Origin: Rhizobium sp. Root1334
GTDB taxonomy: Bacteria > Pseudomonadota > Alphaproteobacteria > Rhizobiales > Rhizobiaceae
Assembly (NCBI RefSeq): GCF_001426665.1
Contig: NZ_LMEY01000001.1
Coordinates: 564,054 to 628,053 of the forward strand
DNA length: 64,000 nucleotides
Reading direction: 5' to 3'
A program made the position numbers and the translations under genes. Position 1 is the stretch's first letter, and the number at the start of each line of letters is the position of its first letter. Under the pieces are notes generated by a model, which was not told the DNA's origin, did not search any database, and saw nothing but the letters and a program-made list of their open reading frames with translations. Below, one piece after another: positions 26,768-36,010 of this stretch.

Positions 26768-27850
26768 ATGAATATAAGTTTCAACTCGGCGGCCACCGCC
26801 GCTTTGGCGATTCTGCGCCATAATGACAGCACTCATGCCAAGATGCAGGATGTCATCACCACCGGCATGCGGATATCGGAAGCCGCCGACAATGCTGCCT
26901 ATTGGTCGATCGCCACCGATATGCGCAACACCACCAAGGCCACGAGCACCGTAATCGACGCACTTGAACTGGGTGCCGCGCTGGTCGATGTGTCCTATCA
27001 GGGGATGGAGGACCTGATCTCCATCACATCCGAGATCAAGACCAAGATCATGGCGATGAAGGAGCCTGGCGTCGATCGCTACAAGGTCAGCGCCGAGATT
27101 TACGAACTGGAAAAACAGTTTCTCTCGACGACGCAGTCGTCGTCATTCAACGGGCGCAACCTTCTGGCGCCCGGCGAACTGCACTATACCGAGAAAAGCT
27201 ATGTCGACGGCAACGGCAAGACGTTGAACTATATCGAGATGAGCCCCCCGGACACCAATGTCGCCTTTGGCGGCATCGTTGCAAGCTATACCAAAGGCAC
27301 GGTCGGCATCATCAACATCTATGGCGACAGCAACCTCAATGTGTTCGGCCCTGCCACCTACAAGAACGCCGACGGCAGCACGTCGGCGCAGAACGGGTTG
27401 GTCGATACCCCGCAAGCCGACGGCATGACCGGCGGCGTGCCGCACCCGGACCCGGCCAAGACCACCGCATGGCTGCCAGCCTTCAACGGCCGCACCCAGA
27501 TCGGCCTTGGCACCGACGATATGTTCAGCGCCTCGCATATGGGCGAGGTCCCTGCCGATCTCGTTGAAACAGCAACCGATCTGCTGCTGAAGCGCTATGA
27601 CGATATCCACAAGACGCTGACCGACCGGGCAGCAACGCTTGGATCGCTCAGCATGCGCATCGACATGCAGACGGATTTCAACAGGACCCTGACCGCGACG
27701 ATCCAGAAGGGTATCGGCCGCCTGGTGGACGCCGACATGAGCGATGCCTCGACCAAGCTCAAGGCCGTCCAGGCACAGGTCCAGCTGGCGGTTCAGGCGC
27801 TCAACATCGCCAACAACGCGCCGTCACTGCTGATGCAGCTGTTCCGCTGA
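26768..27850 (+). CDS. Flagellin (orphan copy)
   Basis: 360 residues. The conserved N-terminal D0/D1 region (MNISFNSAATAALAILRHND, then ISEAADNAAYWSIATDMRN) and C-terminal region (VDADMSDASTKLKAVQAQVQ, then ALNIANNAPSLLMQLFR) frame a variable middle, as in secreted filament proteins. The start is the ATG at 26768, which gives the canonical flagellin N-terminus; the 14 codons before it do not fit. It lies alone, away from any flagellar gene, between lpxK and a HAD gene of a lipid A cluster, and its N-terminus differs from the common MTSI start of rhizobial FlaA. It could be a minor or specialised filament subunit. Confidence 0.9.
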   Translation: MNISFNSAATAALAILRHNDSTHAKMQDVITTGMRISEAADNAAYWSIATDMRNTTKATSTVIDALELGAALVDVSYQGMEDLISITSEIKTKIMAMKEPGVDRYKVSAEIYELEKQFLSTTQSSSFNGRNLLAPGELHYTEKSYVDGNGKTLNYIEMSPPDTNVAFGGIVASYTKGTVGIINIYGDSNLNVFGPATYKNADGSTSAQNGLVDTPQADGMTGGVPHPDPAKTTAWLPAFNGRTQIGLGTDDMFSASHMGEVPADLVETATDLLLKRYDDIHKTLTDRAATLGSLSMRIDMQTDFNRTLTATIQKGIGRLVDADMSDASTKLKAVQAQVQLAVQALNIANNAPSLLMQLFR

Positions 27851-27865
27851 CGGCTGGGGTGGGCG

Positions 27866-28573
27866 TTAGACCAGTACCGTCTCAAGTTCGGTGATGTCGT
27901 TCAAGCAATGATCCGATGCCGCCGCGAGCGATTGCGGCGAGCCGGTGCCAGTCAGAACGGCAACCGTCAGGCCGACACCAGCATTGCGGCCCATGTGCAG
28001 GTCGTGATTGTTATCACCGACGACGGCGACCTGGTGGGGCTCAAGCCCCGTCGCCGCGCAGAAACCGTGCACCATGCCCGGCTGGGGCTTGGTGCCGAAC
28101 CCGCTGTCATAACCTGCGACATAGTGCAGGTACCCGTCGAAACCGAAACGCTTGGCGGTTTCGCGGATCGAGCGTTCATTGTCGCTGGAGGCGACGCCAA
28201 GACGATAGCCCTTGGCATGCAGATTGGCAAAGAACGTGGCGAGATCGGTGACCGGCACCGCATATCCAGCCGAATTGGAAAACAGTCCGTCGAGCTTCAC
28301 CGTCAGTGCCTCAACCGTATAGGGCGCGCCCGCCGCGACCATGCCGGTGGCAATCTCCACGGTATTGCCTGCGGCCAGCAGGCTGTCGGGCAGGACGTGG
28401 CCGGTGTCGGGATCCATGCCACCGGCGACCAGCAGTCGCTTTGCCAGTTCGGCGTCGCCATTGGCGGCGATGCTGGCGACTTCATAGTTCACCGGCACCC
28501 AGCTCTTCACATAGTCGAGCAGCGTCCCGTCCTTGTCGAAGAGAATGCCGGAAATGGTCTTGTCGGTCGTCAT
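27866..28573 (-). CDS. HAD family hydrolase (phosphoglycolate-phosphatase-like)
   Basis: 235 residues. HAD motif I is FDKDGTLLDY near residue 12, motif II VASSDNE near 127, the motif III Lys is in the TKPQPGM region and motif IV is VVGDNNHDLHMGRNAG. A cap domain of subfamily I type (about 20-95) resembles phosphoglycolate phosphatase/beta-phosphoglucomutase relatives. The substrate cannot be deduced. It is 23 bp downstream of waaA on the same strand, so probably co-transcribed with the Kdo transferase operon, and ends 15 bp from the convergent flagellin gene. Confidence 0.9.
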   Translation of the reverse strand: MTTDKTISGILFDKDGTLLDYVKSWVPVNYEVASIAANGDAELAKRLLVAGGMDPDTGHVLPDSLLAAGNTVEIATGMVAAGAPYTVEALTVKLDGLFSNSAGYAVPVTDLATFFANLHAKGYRLGVASSDNERSIRETAKRFGFDGYLHYVAGYDSGFGTKPQPGMVHGFCAATGLEPHQVAVVGDNNHDLHMGRNAGVGLTVAVLTGTGSPQSLAAASDHCLNDITELETVLV

Positions 28574-28596
28574 GGATGCCCCACCGGAAGAAAGTG

Positions 28597-29910
28597 TCAG
28601 TTATCACCGCGTGGCTGCAGCCGCGCCTTCACCGTCAGCGGATTGATATAAGGCTCCAGGCCCCGGATCGTCGCCGACAGCGCTCCGCGCATTTCATGCA
28701 CGGTTTCGAGCCCGGCATCGATCATCTTGCGACGAACCTCGTCGTTGACGAGAAGATAATTCACGCCCTTGGCCAACATCTCGACATCACGGATGATCTT
28801 GGCGCTGCCGTTCTTGGCGAGCATCTGGTAGGTATCGCGGAAATTCTGGACATTGCCGCCCGAAAGGATGGCGCAGCCAAGCATGGCCGGCTCCAGCGGG
28901 TTCTGCCCGCCTTCGCCAAACAACGAGCGGCCGACAAAGGCAACCTCGGTCAAACGCAGATAGAGCCCCATCTCCCCGATCGTATCTCCGAGAAAGATAT
29001 CGGTTTCCGGCGTGATCGGGTCGTTGCGGGTGCGCCGCGCGACCGTCAGCCCCTTGGACGTGAGCATCGCCTCGATCGCATCGCAGCGCTCGGGATGGCG
29101 GGGTACAATGATGGTCAGGAGGCCGGTGCGTTCCTTCAGGGCGCGATGAACGATACCGGCGGCATTTTCCTCGCCCTCGAACGTGGAGATGGCAGCCCAG
29201 GTCTTGCGGTCACGAATTTGCTGGCGGTAGTGCTTCAGCGCCTGGTTGTCATACGGCGGCGCATCGGTATCGACCTTCAGATTACCCGACACCATGACCG
29301 GCAGCGCGCCGAGCGTGCGGAAGCGTTCAGCATCGGCCTCGGACTGGGCAATGACAAGCGCCAGGTTTTCAAAGAGCGCGTCAGCCAGCCAGAGGCGCTT
29401 CTTCCAGCGGCCGAAGGTCCGGTCCGACAGGCGGCCGTTGACGAGAACCTGTGGAATATGGCGCCGACCAAGCTCCATCATCGTCATCGGCCAGATCTCC
29501 GACTCCGCGATGATTGCCAGATCCGGCTCCCAATAATCGAGGAACCGGCTGACAGCCGGTTTGAAATCGAGCGGCACATATTGATGAATGACGCGTGAGC
29601 CGAGCCGATCGGCGACAATGCGCGCCGATGTCTTCGTACCCGTGGTCAAGACCACCGAGATGCCGCGGCGCGCGACTTCATTGATCAGCGGGATGATGGC
29701 AGTGGTTTCGCCGACGCTGGCCGCATGAAACCAGACCAGCGGCCCTTGCGGGCGTGGTGCGCTGGCATGGCCATAGCGCTCCTGGCGGCGGGCACTGTCT
29801 TCCTTGCCCTTGGCGGCCCGGGCGGCGAGGTAGCCCCAGACCAACGGATAGACCGCGGTGCCGATCCAGCGATAGCTGGACAGCGCCAGCCGGGCGAGCA
29901 TACGGGTCAT
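28597..29910 (-). CDS. waaA: 3-deoxy-D-manno-octulosonic acid (Kdo) transferase
   Basis: 437 residues. A membrane anchor at the N-terminus is followed by a GT-B glycosyltransferase fold. WFHAASVGETTAIIPLI contains the catalytic base Glu of the family; TTGTKTSARIV, YVPLDFKPAVSRFLDYWEPD and FVGRSLFGEGGQNPLEPAMLG are the conserved blocks. It adds Kdo residues to the lipid A precursor at the cytoplasmic face of the inner membrane. GGGGGG lies upstream of the ATG. It follows the DUF4170 gene and precedes the HAD gene in the same direction. Confidence 0.96.
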   Translation of the reverse strand: MTRMLARLALSSYRWIGTAVYPLVWGYLAARAAKGKEDSARRQERYGHASAPRPQGPLVWFHAASVGETTAIIPLINEVARRGISVVLTTGTKTSARIVADRLGSRVIHQYVPLDFKPAVSRFLDYWEPDLAIIAESEIWPMTMMELGRRHIPQVLVNGRLSDRTFGRWKKRLWLADALFENLALVIAQSEADAERFRTLGALPVMVSGNLKVDTDAPPYDNQALKHYRQQIRDRKTWAAISTFEGEENAAGIVHRALKERTGLLTIIVPRHPERCDAIEAMLTSKGLTVARRTRNDPITPETDIFLGDTIGEMGLYLRLTEVAFVGRSLFGEGGQNPLEPAMLGCAILSGGNVQNFRDTYQMLAKNGSAKIIRDVEMLAKGVNYLLVNDEVRRKMIDAGLETVHEMRGALSATIRGLEPYINPLTVKARLQPRGDN

Positions 29911-30010
29911 ATGGACAGGCCCCCCGCGCAGCGGCGGCCACGAAGGCTATCCGCGTGTGCGGCGGCGGCCCGTTCAGCCGCGCGGTTTACCTGCCCAAAA
30001 CGCCTTGGCA

Positions 30011-30247
30011 TCAAGCCTGTTCCGGATCCAGCAGCCGGTGCATGTGCACGATGAAATAGCGCATATGGGCGTTGTCGACGGTCAACTGGGCCTTGGACTT
30101 CCAGGCCGTGAGGGCACTGTCATAGTCAGGGTAGATGCCGACGACATCGAGTTTTTCCAGATCGCGGAACTCAACACCGGTCAGCGTTGTCAGTTCACCG
30201 CCGAACACCAGATGCAGACGCTGCTTAGTTTCCAAATTCTGAGCCAT
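30011..30247 (-). CDS. DUF4170 domain protein
   Basis: 78 residues from the ATG at 30247 (MAQNLETKQRLHLVFGGEL), which has GGAAGG six bases upstream; the frame stays open to 30373 but that part overlaps the upstream gene. The core LVFGGELTTLTGVEFRDLEK and the end MRYFIVHMHRLLDPE match this small alphaproteobacterial family. Function is unknown. Its constant position between the cysQ-like gene and waaA suggests a role linked to envelope synthesis (inference). Confidence 0.87.
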   Translation of the reverse strand: MAQNLETKQRLHLVFGGELTTLTGVEFRDLEKLDVVGIYPDYDSALTAWKSKAQLTVDNAHMRYFIVHMHRLLDPEQA

Positions 30248-30306
30248 CAGACCTTCCAATTTTCTTGTCGTATTTTCTTGTGGTTTGCGGCATTCAGCCG
30301 GAAAGG

Positions 30307-31119
30307 TCAATGGCCCTCCAGCCCCCGTGACGCGGCAATCAACGCCGGTAATGCAGGCTTTGCCGCCGCACACAGGACCGTATGGCGAACATTGGGGCGA
30401 TTGTAGGAAAGCGGCTGTCCGTCCAGGTTAAAAACTGCCCCACCCGCCCGCTCCAGGATCAGATCGGCCGCTGCCAGATCCCAATCATGCGAATTCTTCT
30501 TGACGACAGTGCCGTCGATCCGGCCATCGGCGATCATCGCAATCCGGTAGGCCAGCGACGGCACATGGGGGATGCGCGACACGCTGGCCCGGAAGCCGGG
30601 CTCCAGCAAGCCGACGGTTTCTTCGGCAAGTGCAATCCGCAACATCTCCGCGCCCATCGGCCTGACGGTAATCGGTTCGCCGTTCTTCAGCACCTCGCCC
30701 GACGCTGTCGCCTGAAACAGTTCGCCAAGCGCCGGAGCGAAAAGAACGCCAGCGACAGGCCGGCCAAGATGCACGACAGCGACGCTGACGCACCAGACAT
30801 CCTTGCCGGCGATAAAGGCGCGAGTGCCATCGATCGGATCGACAACGAAGACGGTATCGCAGCCGAGCCTCGCCTCGTCATCGTCGGTTTCCTCCGACAG
30901 CCAGCCATAGTTTGGCCGGGCTGCCAGAAGCTTTTCCTTGAGGATATCGTTGGCAGCGAAATCCGCCTCGCTGACAGGCGAGCGGCCGCCGTTCTTCCAC
31001 TGGACGTCCGGATCCTTGCGGAAGTAGGACATCGCCTTTTCACCCGCAGCCTTCGCCGCCATCGTGATCAACTCCAGATCACTGGACCATTGCTCCGGCG
31101 ATGGGCGAACGGCATTCAT
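30307..31119 (-). CDS. Inositol monophosphatase family protein (CysQ-like)
   Basis: 270 residues. Metal-binding motifs are DPIDGTRAFI (about 97-106; the DPxDGT signature) and WDLAAADLILERAGG near 220-234, and ETDDDEARLG supplies the first acidic ligands. Members dephosphorylate 3'(2'),5'-bisphosphonucleotides or inositol/sugar monophosphates in a Mg2+-dependent, Li+-sensitive way; in this gene order annotators often call it 3'(2'),5'-bisphosphate nucleotidase. The precise substrate is not shown by sequence. It lies between the pmbA-like gene and the DUF4170 gene on the same strand. Confidence 0.9.
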   Translation of the reverse strand: MNAVRPSPEQWSSDLELITMAAKAAGEKAMSYFRKDPDVQWKNGGRSPVSEADFAANDILKEKLLAARPNYGWLSEETDDDEARLGCDTVFVVDPIDGTRAFIAGKDVWCVSVAVVHLGRPVAGVLFAPALGELFQATASGEVLKNGEPITVRPMGAEMLRIALAEETVGLLEPGFRASVSRIPHVPSLAYRIAMIADGRIDGTVVKKNSHDWDLAAADLILERAGGAVFNLDGQPLSYNRPNVRHTVLCAAAKPALPALIAASRGLEGH

Positions 31120-31174
31120 GTCAAACTTCCGTTTCCCGCGGCATCCGCCGCGTTAAAGATGCGTGTAGTAGCGC

Positions 31175-32521
31175 TTACTTACCGGCGAGCGTCATGCCTT
31201 CAATAGCAAGCGTCGGGGCAGCTATGCCGAACTTGCGGTCAATATCGTCGGCAAGCGTGATGGCAAAGAACATCTGCTTGAGATTGGAAGCAATCGTTAC
31301 CTCCGAGACCGGGAAGGTCAATTCGCCATTCTCGATCCAGAAACCGGATGCACCACGGCTGTATTCGCCGGTCAGCATATTGACGCCCTGACCGATCAGT
31401 TCGGTCACATAAAAACCCGTTCCGATGCTGCGGATCAGGTCTTCGCGCGAGATATTGCCGGGTTCCAGCGCAAAGTTGGTCGCAGAAGGGGAGACCGCGG
31501 TGCCGCCGCGCACGCCGCGCCCGTTGGTCTCCAGACCCAATTCCCGGCCGGTCGATGTGGACAGGAACCACTGCTGCAGCACGCCATCCTCGATCATCGA
31601 CAATTTCTGCCCGGTGACACCTTCGCCGTCGAACGGGCGGGACGACGAACCGCGCACCACCAACGGATCATCGGTGACCGTAATCCCGGCCTTCATCACC
31701 GGCTTTCCCATCATGTCGCGCAGGAACGAGGTCTTGCGGGCAACCGACGCACCATTGATCGCACCGGCAATGTGTCCGGCAAAACCGCGCGACATGCGCG
31801 GATCAAACACGACAGTGACGTTTTTCTGCGTCGGCACCTGGCGCGGACCAATGCGCGCAACTGCCCGTTCGCCAGCCGTGCGGCCGATCTCGGCTGCGGA
31901 TTTCAGGTCGGCGAAATAAAGGCGGCTGTCGAAGTCGTAGTCGCGCTCCATCTTGGTGCCGTCGCCGGCAATGGCGCTGACGGAACGGCCGAAACGCGTG
32001 CCCATATAGGCACCGGAAAAACCATGCGACGTGACCAGTACTAGGCCGCCCATGCCGGCGGAGGCGCCTGCACCGCTGGAGTTGGTAACGCCGCTGACGG
32101 CAAGCGCTGCCTCTTCAGCCTCGAGTGCTGCAGCGGTCAACGTTTCCGTCGAGACTTCCGTTGAATCGTAAAGTTCGAGGTCAGGGTAGGATTTTGCCAG
32201 CCGCTCGCTGTCTGCAAGGCTTGCATACGGGTCTTCAGGAGAGGCCTTGGCCATCGCCACGGCACGCTCGGCCAAGACCTTGAGATCGAACCCCGGATTG
32301 GCAGAAACGCTGGCGACACGACGGCCAACGAAAACCCGCAACGAGAAATCATCACTTTCCGAGGCATCGGTGCCCTCGACCTTGCCGAGGCGAACGGAAA
32401 CGGACCGTGAGCGTCCCCGGACCACCACGGCATCCGCCTGGTCGGCCCCCGCTTTCAGCGCCAAATCGATGAGCGCTGCCGCCCTTGTCTGCAGAACACC
32501 GGAATCGATAATATCGGACAT
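31175..32521 (-). CDS. TldD/PmbA family metalloprotease-like protein
   Basis: 448 residues, the size of PmbA/TldE. Recognisable stretches are FSLRVFVGRRVASVSANP near the N-terminus, the metal-site-type region ARKTSFLRDMMGKPV, and the C-terminal NMLTGEYSRGASGFWIENGE, then FPVSEVTIASNLKQM. TldD/TldE together form a heterodimeric protease that matures some peptides. The HExxxH motif of TldD is not present, so this is the TldE/PmbA-type partner. AAAGG precedes the ATG. It heads the cysQ-DUF4170-waaA-HAD operon. Confidence 0.9.
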   Translation of the reverse strand: MSDIIDSGVLQTRAAALIDLALKAGADQADAVVVRGRSRSVSVRLGKVEGTDASESDDFSLRVFVGRRVASVSANPGFDLKVLAERAVAMAKASPEDPYASLADSERLAKSYPDLELYDSTEVSTETLTAAALEAEEAALAVSGVTNSSGAGASAGMGGLVLVTSHGFSGAYMGTRFGRSVSAIAGDGTKMERDYDFDSRLYFADLKSAAEIGRTAGERAVARIGPRQVPTQKNVTVVFDPRMSRGFAGHIAGAINGASVARKTSFLRDMMGKPVMKAGITVTDDPLVVRGSSSRPFDGEGVTGQKLSMIEDGVLQQWFLSTSTGRELGLETNGRGVRGGTAVSPSATNFALEPGNISREDLIRSIGTGFYVTELIGQGVNMLTGEYSRGASGFWIENGELTFPVSEVTIASNLKQMFFAITLADDIDRKFGIAAPTLAIEGMTLAGK

Positions 32522-32691
32522 GATTTAGCCTTTCATTCCCGCTCCATTTATTGTGCAGTAGGACCGGCATCAAGGGCATATCCTGATTCTTGATCGCCGC
32601 CTCCGGCCAAATGCCGAATTTAGGGCGACTCCTGCCCGCCCAGACACGCCAGAGCTGCAACATGCAGCTGCGCGCCAGGAAAGAACACGTA

Positions 32692-34551
32692 ATGTCGACG
32701 ACACCCGCCCTTACCTCACAGGCTCTGCTCTTGCTCGGCGGCGCCGTCGCGGCAGCGCCGATCTTCAAGAAACTCGGGCTCGGCACCGTTCTCGGCTATC
32801 TTGCGGCCGGTATCATCATCGGCCCGCTGCTCCACCAGATCAGCGATGGCGAGCAGATCCTCGGATTTGCCGAGCTCGGCGTTGTCTTCCTGCTTTTCCT
32901 CATCGGACTGGAGCTGAAGCCATCCCGGCTCTGGCAGATGCGGCGCGATATCTTTGGGCTTGGCACCGCACAGGTCCTTGTGACCGGCACCGTGATCTCG
33001 GCGATCGTTTTCTGCAGCGGCCTGTTGGACTGGAGCGGCAGCATCATCACCGGTTTCGGACTGGCGCTGTCATCGACGGCCTTTGCGCTGCAGATTCTCG
33101 ATGAAAAGGGCGATACCAATACGCGCTACGGTCAGCGTGCCTTTTCCGTCCTCCTCTTGCAGGATCTGGCGATCGTGCCGCTTTTGGCACTCATCCCACT
33201 GGTCGCGCTACAGGCCCCTGAAGATACGACACCGCCGCTTCAGGATTTCGCCGTAGCCATTGGCGCAATCCTGATCCTGGTCATTGCCGGCCGCTATCTG
33301 CTCAACCCACTCTTCCAGGTCATTGCCCGCACCGGGGCGCGCGAAGTCATGATCGCAGCAGCGCTGCTTATCGTCCTGGGGGCCGCCACGCTGATGCAGC
33401 TCGCAGGGCTTTCCATGGCGATGGGAGCCTTTCTCGCCGGCGTGCTTCTGGCGGAGTCGTCCTATCGGCATGAGCTCGAAGCCGATATCGAGCCTTTCCG
33501 CGGACTGCTGCTCGCCCTGTTTTTCATGGCGGTCGGGCTGTCACTGGACCTGCGTGTCATCACCGGAAACTATGTGCTGATCCTGATCGCCGTCCCCTTG
33601 CTGATGCTGGTCAAGGCCGTGGCCATCTATACGCTCTGCCGGATCACTGGCTCGCCGCATAATGATGCCGTGCGCATCGGCCTGCTCCTGCCACAGGGAG
33701 GCGAATTCGGTTTCGTGCTGTTCACGGCGGCGGCCACTGCAGGCGTGTTTCCCGACAGCTGGGCCTCGCTCCTGATCGTCGTCGTTACCCTGTCGATGGC
33801 GCTGACGCCTGCAGCCTCCGCCTTGGCCGGGCTGCTCATGCAGGATCAGGAAGAAGCAACGGAAGAGCTGGAAGAGGATTTCGACGGCGCCGGTGCCGAT
33901 GTGCTGATGATCGGGTTTTCCCGCTTCGGCCAGATCGCCTCGCAGATCCTTCTGGCAGGTGGCCGAGAAGTGACAATCATCGATCATTCCGCCGCCCGCG
34001 TCCGGCAGGCGGCAACTTTCGGATTCCGCATCTATTTCGGCGATGGAACACGGCTGGACGTGCTGCGCGCGGCCGGGATCGAGCGAGCCAAGATCGTCGC
34101 CGTCTGCACCCAGAAACAGGCAATCACCGACAGGATCGTCGATATGGTGCAGGCGGAATATCCGAATGCCCGGATTTACGCACGCGCCTATGACCGGCTG
34201 CACACCCTGTCGCTGCGCGCCCGCGGCGTCGATTACGAGTTGCGCGAGACGTTCGAGTCCGGCCTGGTGTTCGGCCGCAAGACGCTGGAAGGATTGGGGA
34301 TCGCCGACAACGAGGCGCAAGAAATCATGAACGATATTCGCCGTCGCGACGAGGCCCGGCTGGTGGTGCAGGAAGCGGAGGGCATCACCGCCGGGCGCGA
34401 CATGCTGCATTTCGAACCGGTCAAGCCAGAGCCACTGATCAAGCCGAAGCGCGAGACAGCATCCTCGCTGGCAGCCGATGACGACATCCTGCCGTCAGGC
34501 CCTGCCAGCAAGGCAAAGCCTGCAAACGACGCTCTGGCCGGAGCCGATTGA
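32692..34551 (+). CDS. CPA2-type monovalent cation:proton antiporter with RCK domain (Kef-like)
   Basis: 619 residues. About twelve membrane segments (1-385) carry family motifs FAELGVVFLLFLIGLEL and LALSSTAFALQIL, then a cytosolic TrkA-N/RCK Rossmann domain (about 400-520, DVLMIGFSRFGQIASQIL; IIDHSAARVRQA) and a charged tail to 619. These proteins exchange K+ (or Na+) for H+ and are gated by the RCK domain, in Kef by glutathione adducts. The ATG at 32692 has AGGAAAG upstream; an earlier frame opening at 32590 adds a non-membrane stretch and was rejected. It is convergent with the patatin gene, 6 bp apart. Confidence 0.93.
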   Translation: MSTTPALTSQALLLLGGAVAAAPIFKKLGLGTVLGYLAAGIIIGPLLHQISDGEQILGFAELGVVFLLFLIGLELKPSRLWQMRRDIFGLGTAQVLVTGTVISAIVFCSGLLDWSGSIITGFGLALSSTAFALQILDEKGDTNTRYGQRAFSVLLLQDLAIVPLLALIPLVALQAPEDTTPPLQDFAVAIGAILILVIAGRYLLNPLFQVIARTGAREVMIAAALLIVLGAATLMQLAGLSMAMGAFLAGVLLAESSYRHELEADIEPFRGLLLALFFMAVGLSLDLRVITGNYVLILIAVPLLMLVKAVAIYTLCRITGSPHNDAVRIGLLLPQGGEFGFVLFTAAATAGVFPDSWASLLIVVVTLSMALTPAASALAGLLMQDQEEATEELEEDFDGAGADVLMIGFSRFGQIASQILLAGGREVTIIDHSAARVRQAATFGFRIYFGDGTRLDVLRAAGIERAKIVAVCTQKQAITDRIVDMVQAEYPNARIYARAYDRLHTLSLRARGVDYELRETFESGLVFGRKTLEGLGIADNEAQEIMNDIRRRDEARLVVQEAEGITAGRDMLHFEPVKPEPLIKPKRETASSLAADDDILPSGPASKAKPANDALAGAD

Positions 34552-34557
34552 TCCGTC

Positions 34558-35427
34558 TCAGCCCCGGGCTCTCGCGCTGAAGGCGGCATCAAGCGCTGTC
34601 TTCAGCTGATCCTTCACCGCAACAGTCGCGGTCAGCACTTCCTGCGCCTTCAAGAAATCCATCACCCGGAAACGGTTGACCTCCGGGCGCAGCAGAATGT
34701 GCGGCGGATGCGCCTTCACCTTCATGGCAATGATCGATTGCATCATCAGCTGGCTTGCCCCGAACAGACTGTCGATGCGGCTCGGCATGGTCTCGCCGTC
34801 GCCATCCGGGCCGCCGACCACGTCGACGCCAATGACGATATCGGCACGGCCCATCAGGTGATCGAAGGGAACCGGATTGTAGATGCCACCATCGATCATC
34901 ACACGCCCGTTAATCCGGACGGGCATGAACATGGCCGGGATTGCCGCCGATGCAGCCAGAGCTTGATGAAGATCGCCGCTCTGGCAGACATGTTCCGCCT
35001 GCCCGTAATAATCCGTCACGGCAATCTGCAGCGGAATACCGAGTTCGCCAAAGTCTTTCGGGATCGCCTCCGGCAGGAAAGCGGGCAGAATTCTCTCCAG
35101 ATTGAACTGCCCGAACCGGAAGCCACCGGCCACGGCCTGCGTGAAGCTCGACGGGCGTAGACTCCAGAGGCGGTTGACGATCTCCTTGCGGCGGCCAACG
35201 GTCGCAAGCGTATGGTCGCGGATGTCGGCACCTGTGAGGCCCGCCGCCATGCCCGCCCCCATGATCGCCCCAATGGATGAGCCAGCAATGGCAACCGGGC
35301 GAATACCGAGTTCGTTCAGCGTTTCGATGACGTGAATATGGGCGAGGCCGCGCGCGCCGCCACCGCCAAAGGCGATGGCAACGGTCGGATCCGCCGATTT
35401 TTTCAATGTTTCGAAGCCTTGCGTCAT
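34558..35427 (-). CDS. Patatin-like phospholipase family protein (RssA-like)
   Basis: 289 residues. It has the oxyanion loop GGGGARG near residue 22, the nucleophile GSSIG (GxSxG) near 51, and DGG in GRVMIDGGIYNPVPFD for the catalytic Asp: a complete Ser-Asp dyad. Such proteins hydrolyse acyl esters of phospholipids; the bacterial RssA type is cytosolic and its substrate is unknown. The ATG at 35427 has GGAAAG upstream; the open frame continues to 35715 through rsmD in another frame and was not used. It is last in the rluB-like/rsmD unit, 19 bp after rsmD. Confidence 0.91.
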   Translation of the reverse strand: MTQGFETLKKSADPTVAIAFGGGGARGLAHIHVIETLNELGIRPVAIAGSSIGAIMGAGMAAGLTGADIRDHTLATVGRRKEIVNRLWSLRPSSFTQAVAGGFRFGQFNLERILPAFLPEAIPKDFGELGIPLQIAVTDYYGQAEHVCQSGDLHQALAASAAIPAMFMPVRINGRVMIDGGIYNPVPFDHLMGRADIVIGVDVVGGPDGDGETMPSRIDSLFGASQLMMQSIIAMKVKAHPPHILLRPEVNRFRVMDFLKAQEVLTATVAVKDQLKTALDAAFSARARG

Positions 35428-35446
35428 GCTCAGCGTCTTTCCGGTA

Positions 35447-36004
35447 TCACGCGGCGCGGTAACGGTAGAAATGCATCTTGGTTTCGCCGAATAGGCGGTC
35501 GTCGATGAAGTCGAACCCAGTCTGCAAGACGGGATGCACATCGGCCCGCTCTTCGAGCACGGCAAGTGCACCCGGCACCAGCCAGCCGCCACTCGCAGCC
35601 GACGCAAGTGCCTTTTCTCCGAAGCCCTTGCCATAGGGCGGATCGGCAAACAGGAAATTGAACGGCTCGACGGTGCCGGCCGGACCGAGATCGGTCGCAT
35701 CGCGACGGAAGACACGTGCCCGACCGGTCAGGCCGAACGCTTCGATATTGGTGCGCAGCAGTCCCCTGCCCTCAGCGCCCATTTCAACGAACAGCGCCTG
35801 TCGGCAGCCGCGCGACAGGGCTTCAAGCCCGACCGCGCCAGTGCCGGCAAAGAGATCGAGAACACGGCCGCCGAGCGCTTCCGGATAGGAATGGCTCAGG
35901 ATGTTGAACAGGCTTTCGCGCGTCCGGTCCGTGGTCGGCCGGATGTCGTTGGAATTGGGCGTTGCGAGCCCGCGCCCGCGAAACTCGCCACCGACGATCC
36001 GCAC
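35447..36004 (-). CDS. rsmD: 16S rRNA (guanine966-N2)-methyltransferase
   Basis: 185 residues. It starts with GTG (read MRIVGGEFRGRGL), which matches the conserved RsmD N-terminus, and GGGA lies upstream. The SAM-binding motif is VLDLFAGTGAVGLEALSRG, and the catalytic DPPY occurs in FADPPYGKGF. It methylates N2 of G966 in 16S rRNA during 30S assembly. It begins 6 bp after the stop of the pseudouridine synthase gene, so two rRNA modification genes are in one operon, with the patatin gene downstream. Confidence 0.95.
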   Translation of the reverse strand: MRIVGGEFRGRGLATPNSNDIRPTTDRTRESLFNILSHSYPEALGGRVLDLFAGTGAVGLEALSRGCRQALFVEMGAEGRGLLRTNIEAFGLTGRARVFRRDATDLGPAGTVEPFNFLFADPPYGKGFGEKALASAASGGWLVPGALAVLEERADVHPVLQTGFDFIDDRLFGETKMHFYRYRAA

Positions 36005-36010
36005 CGGCGC

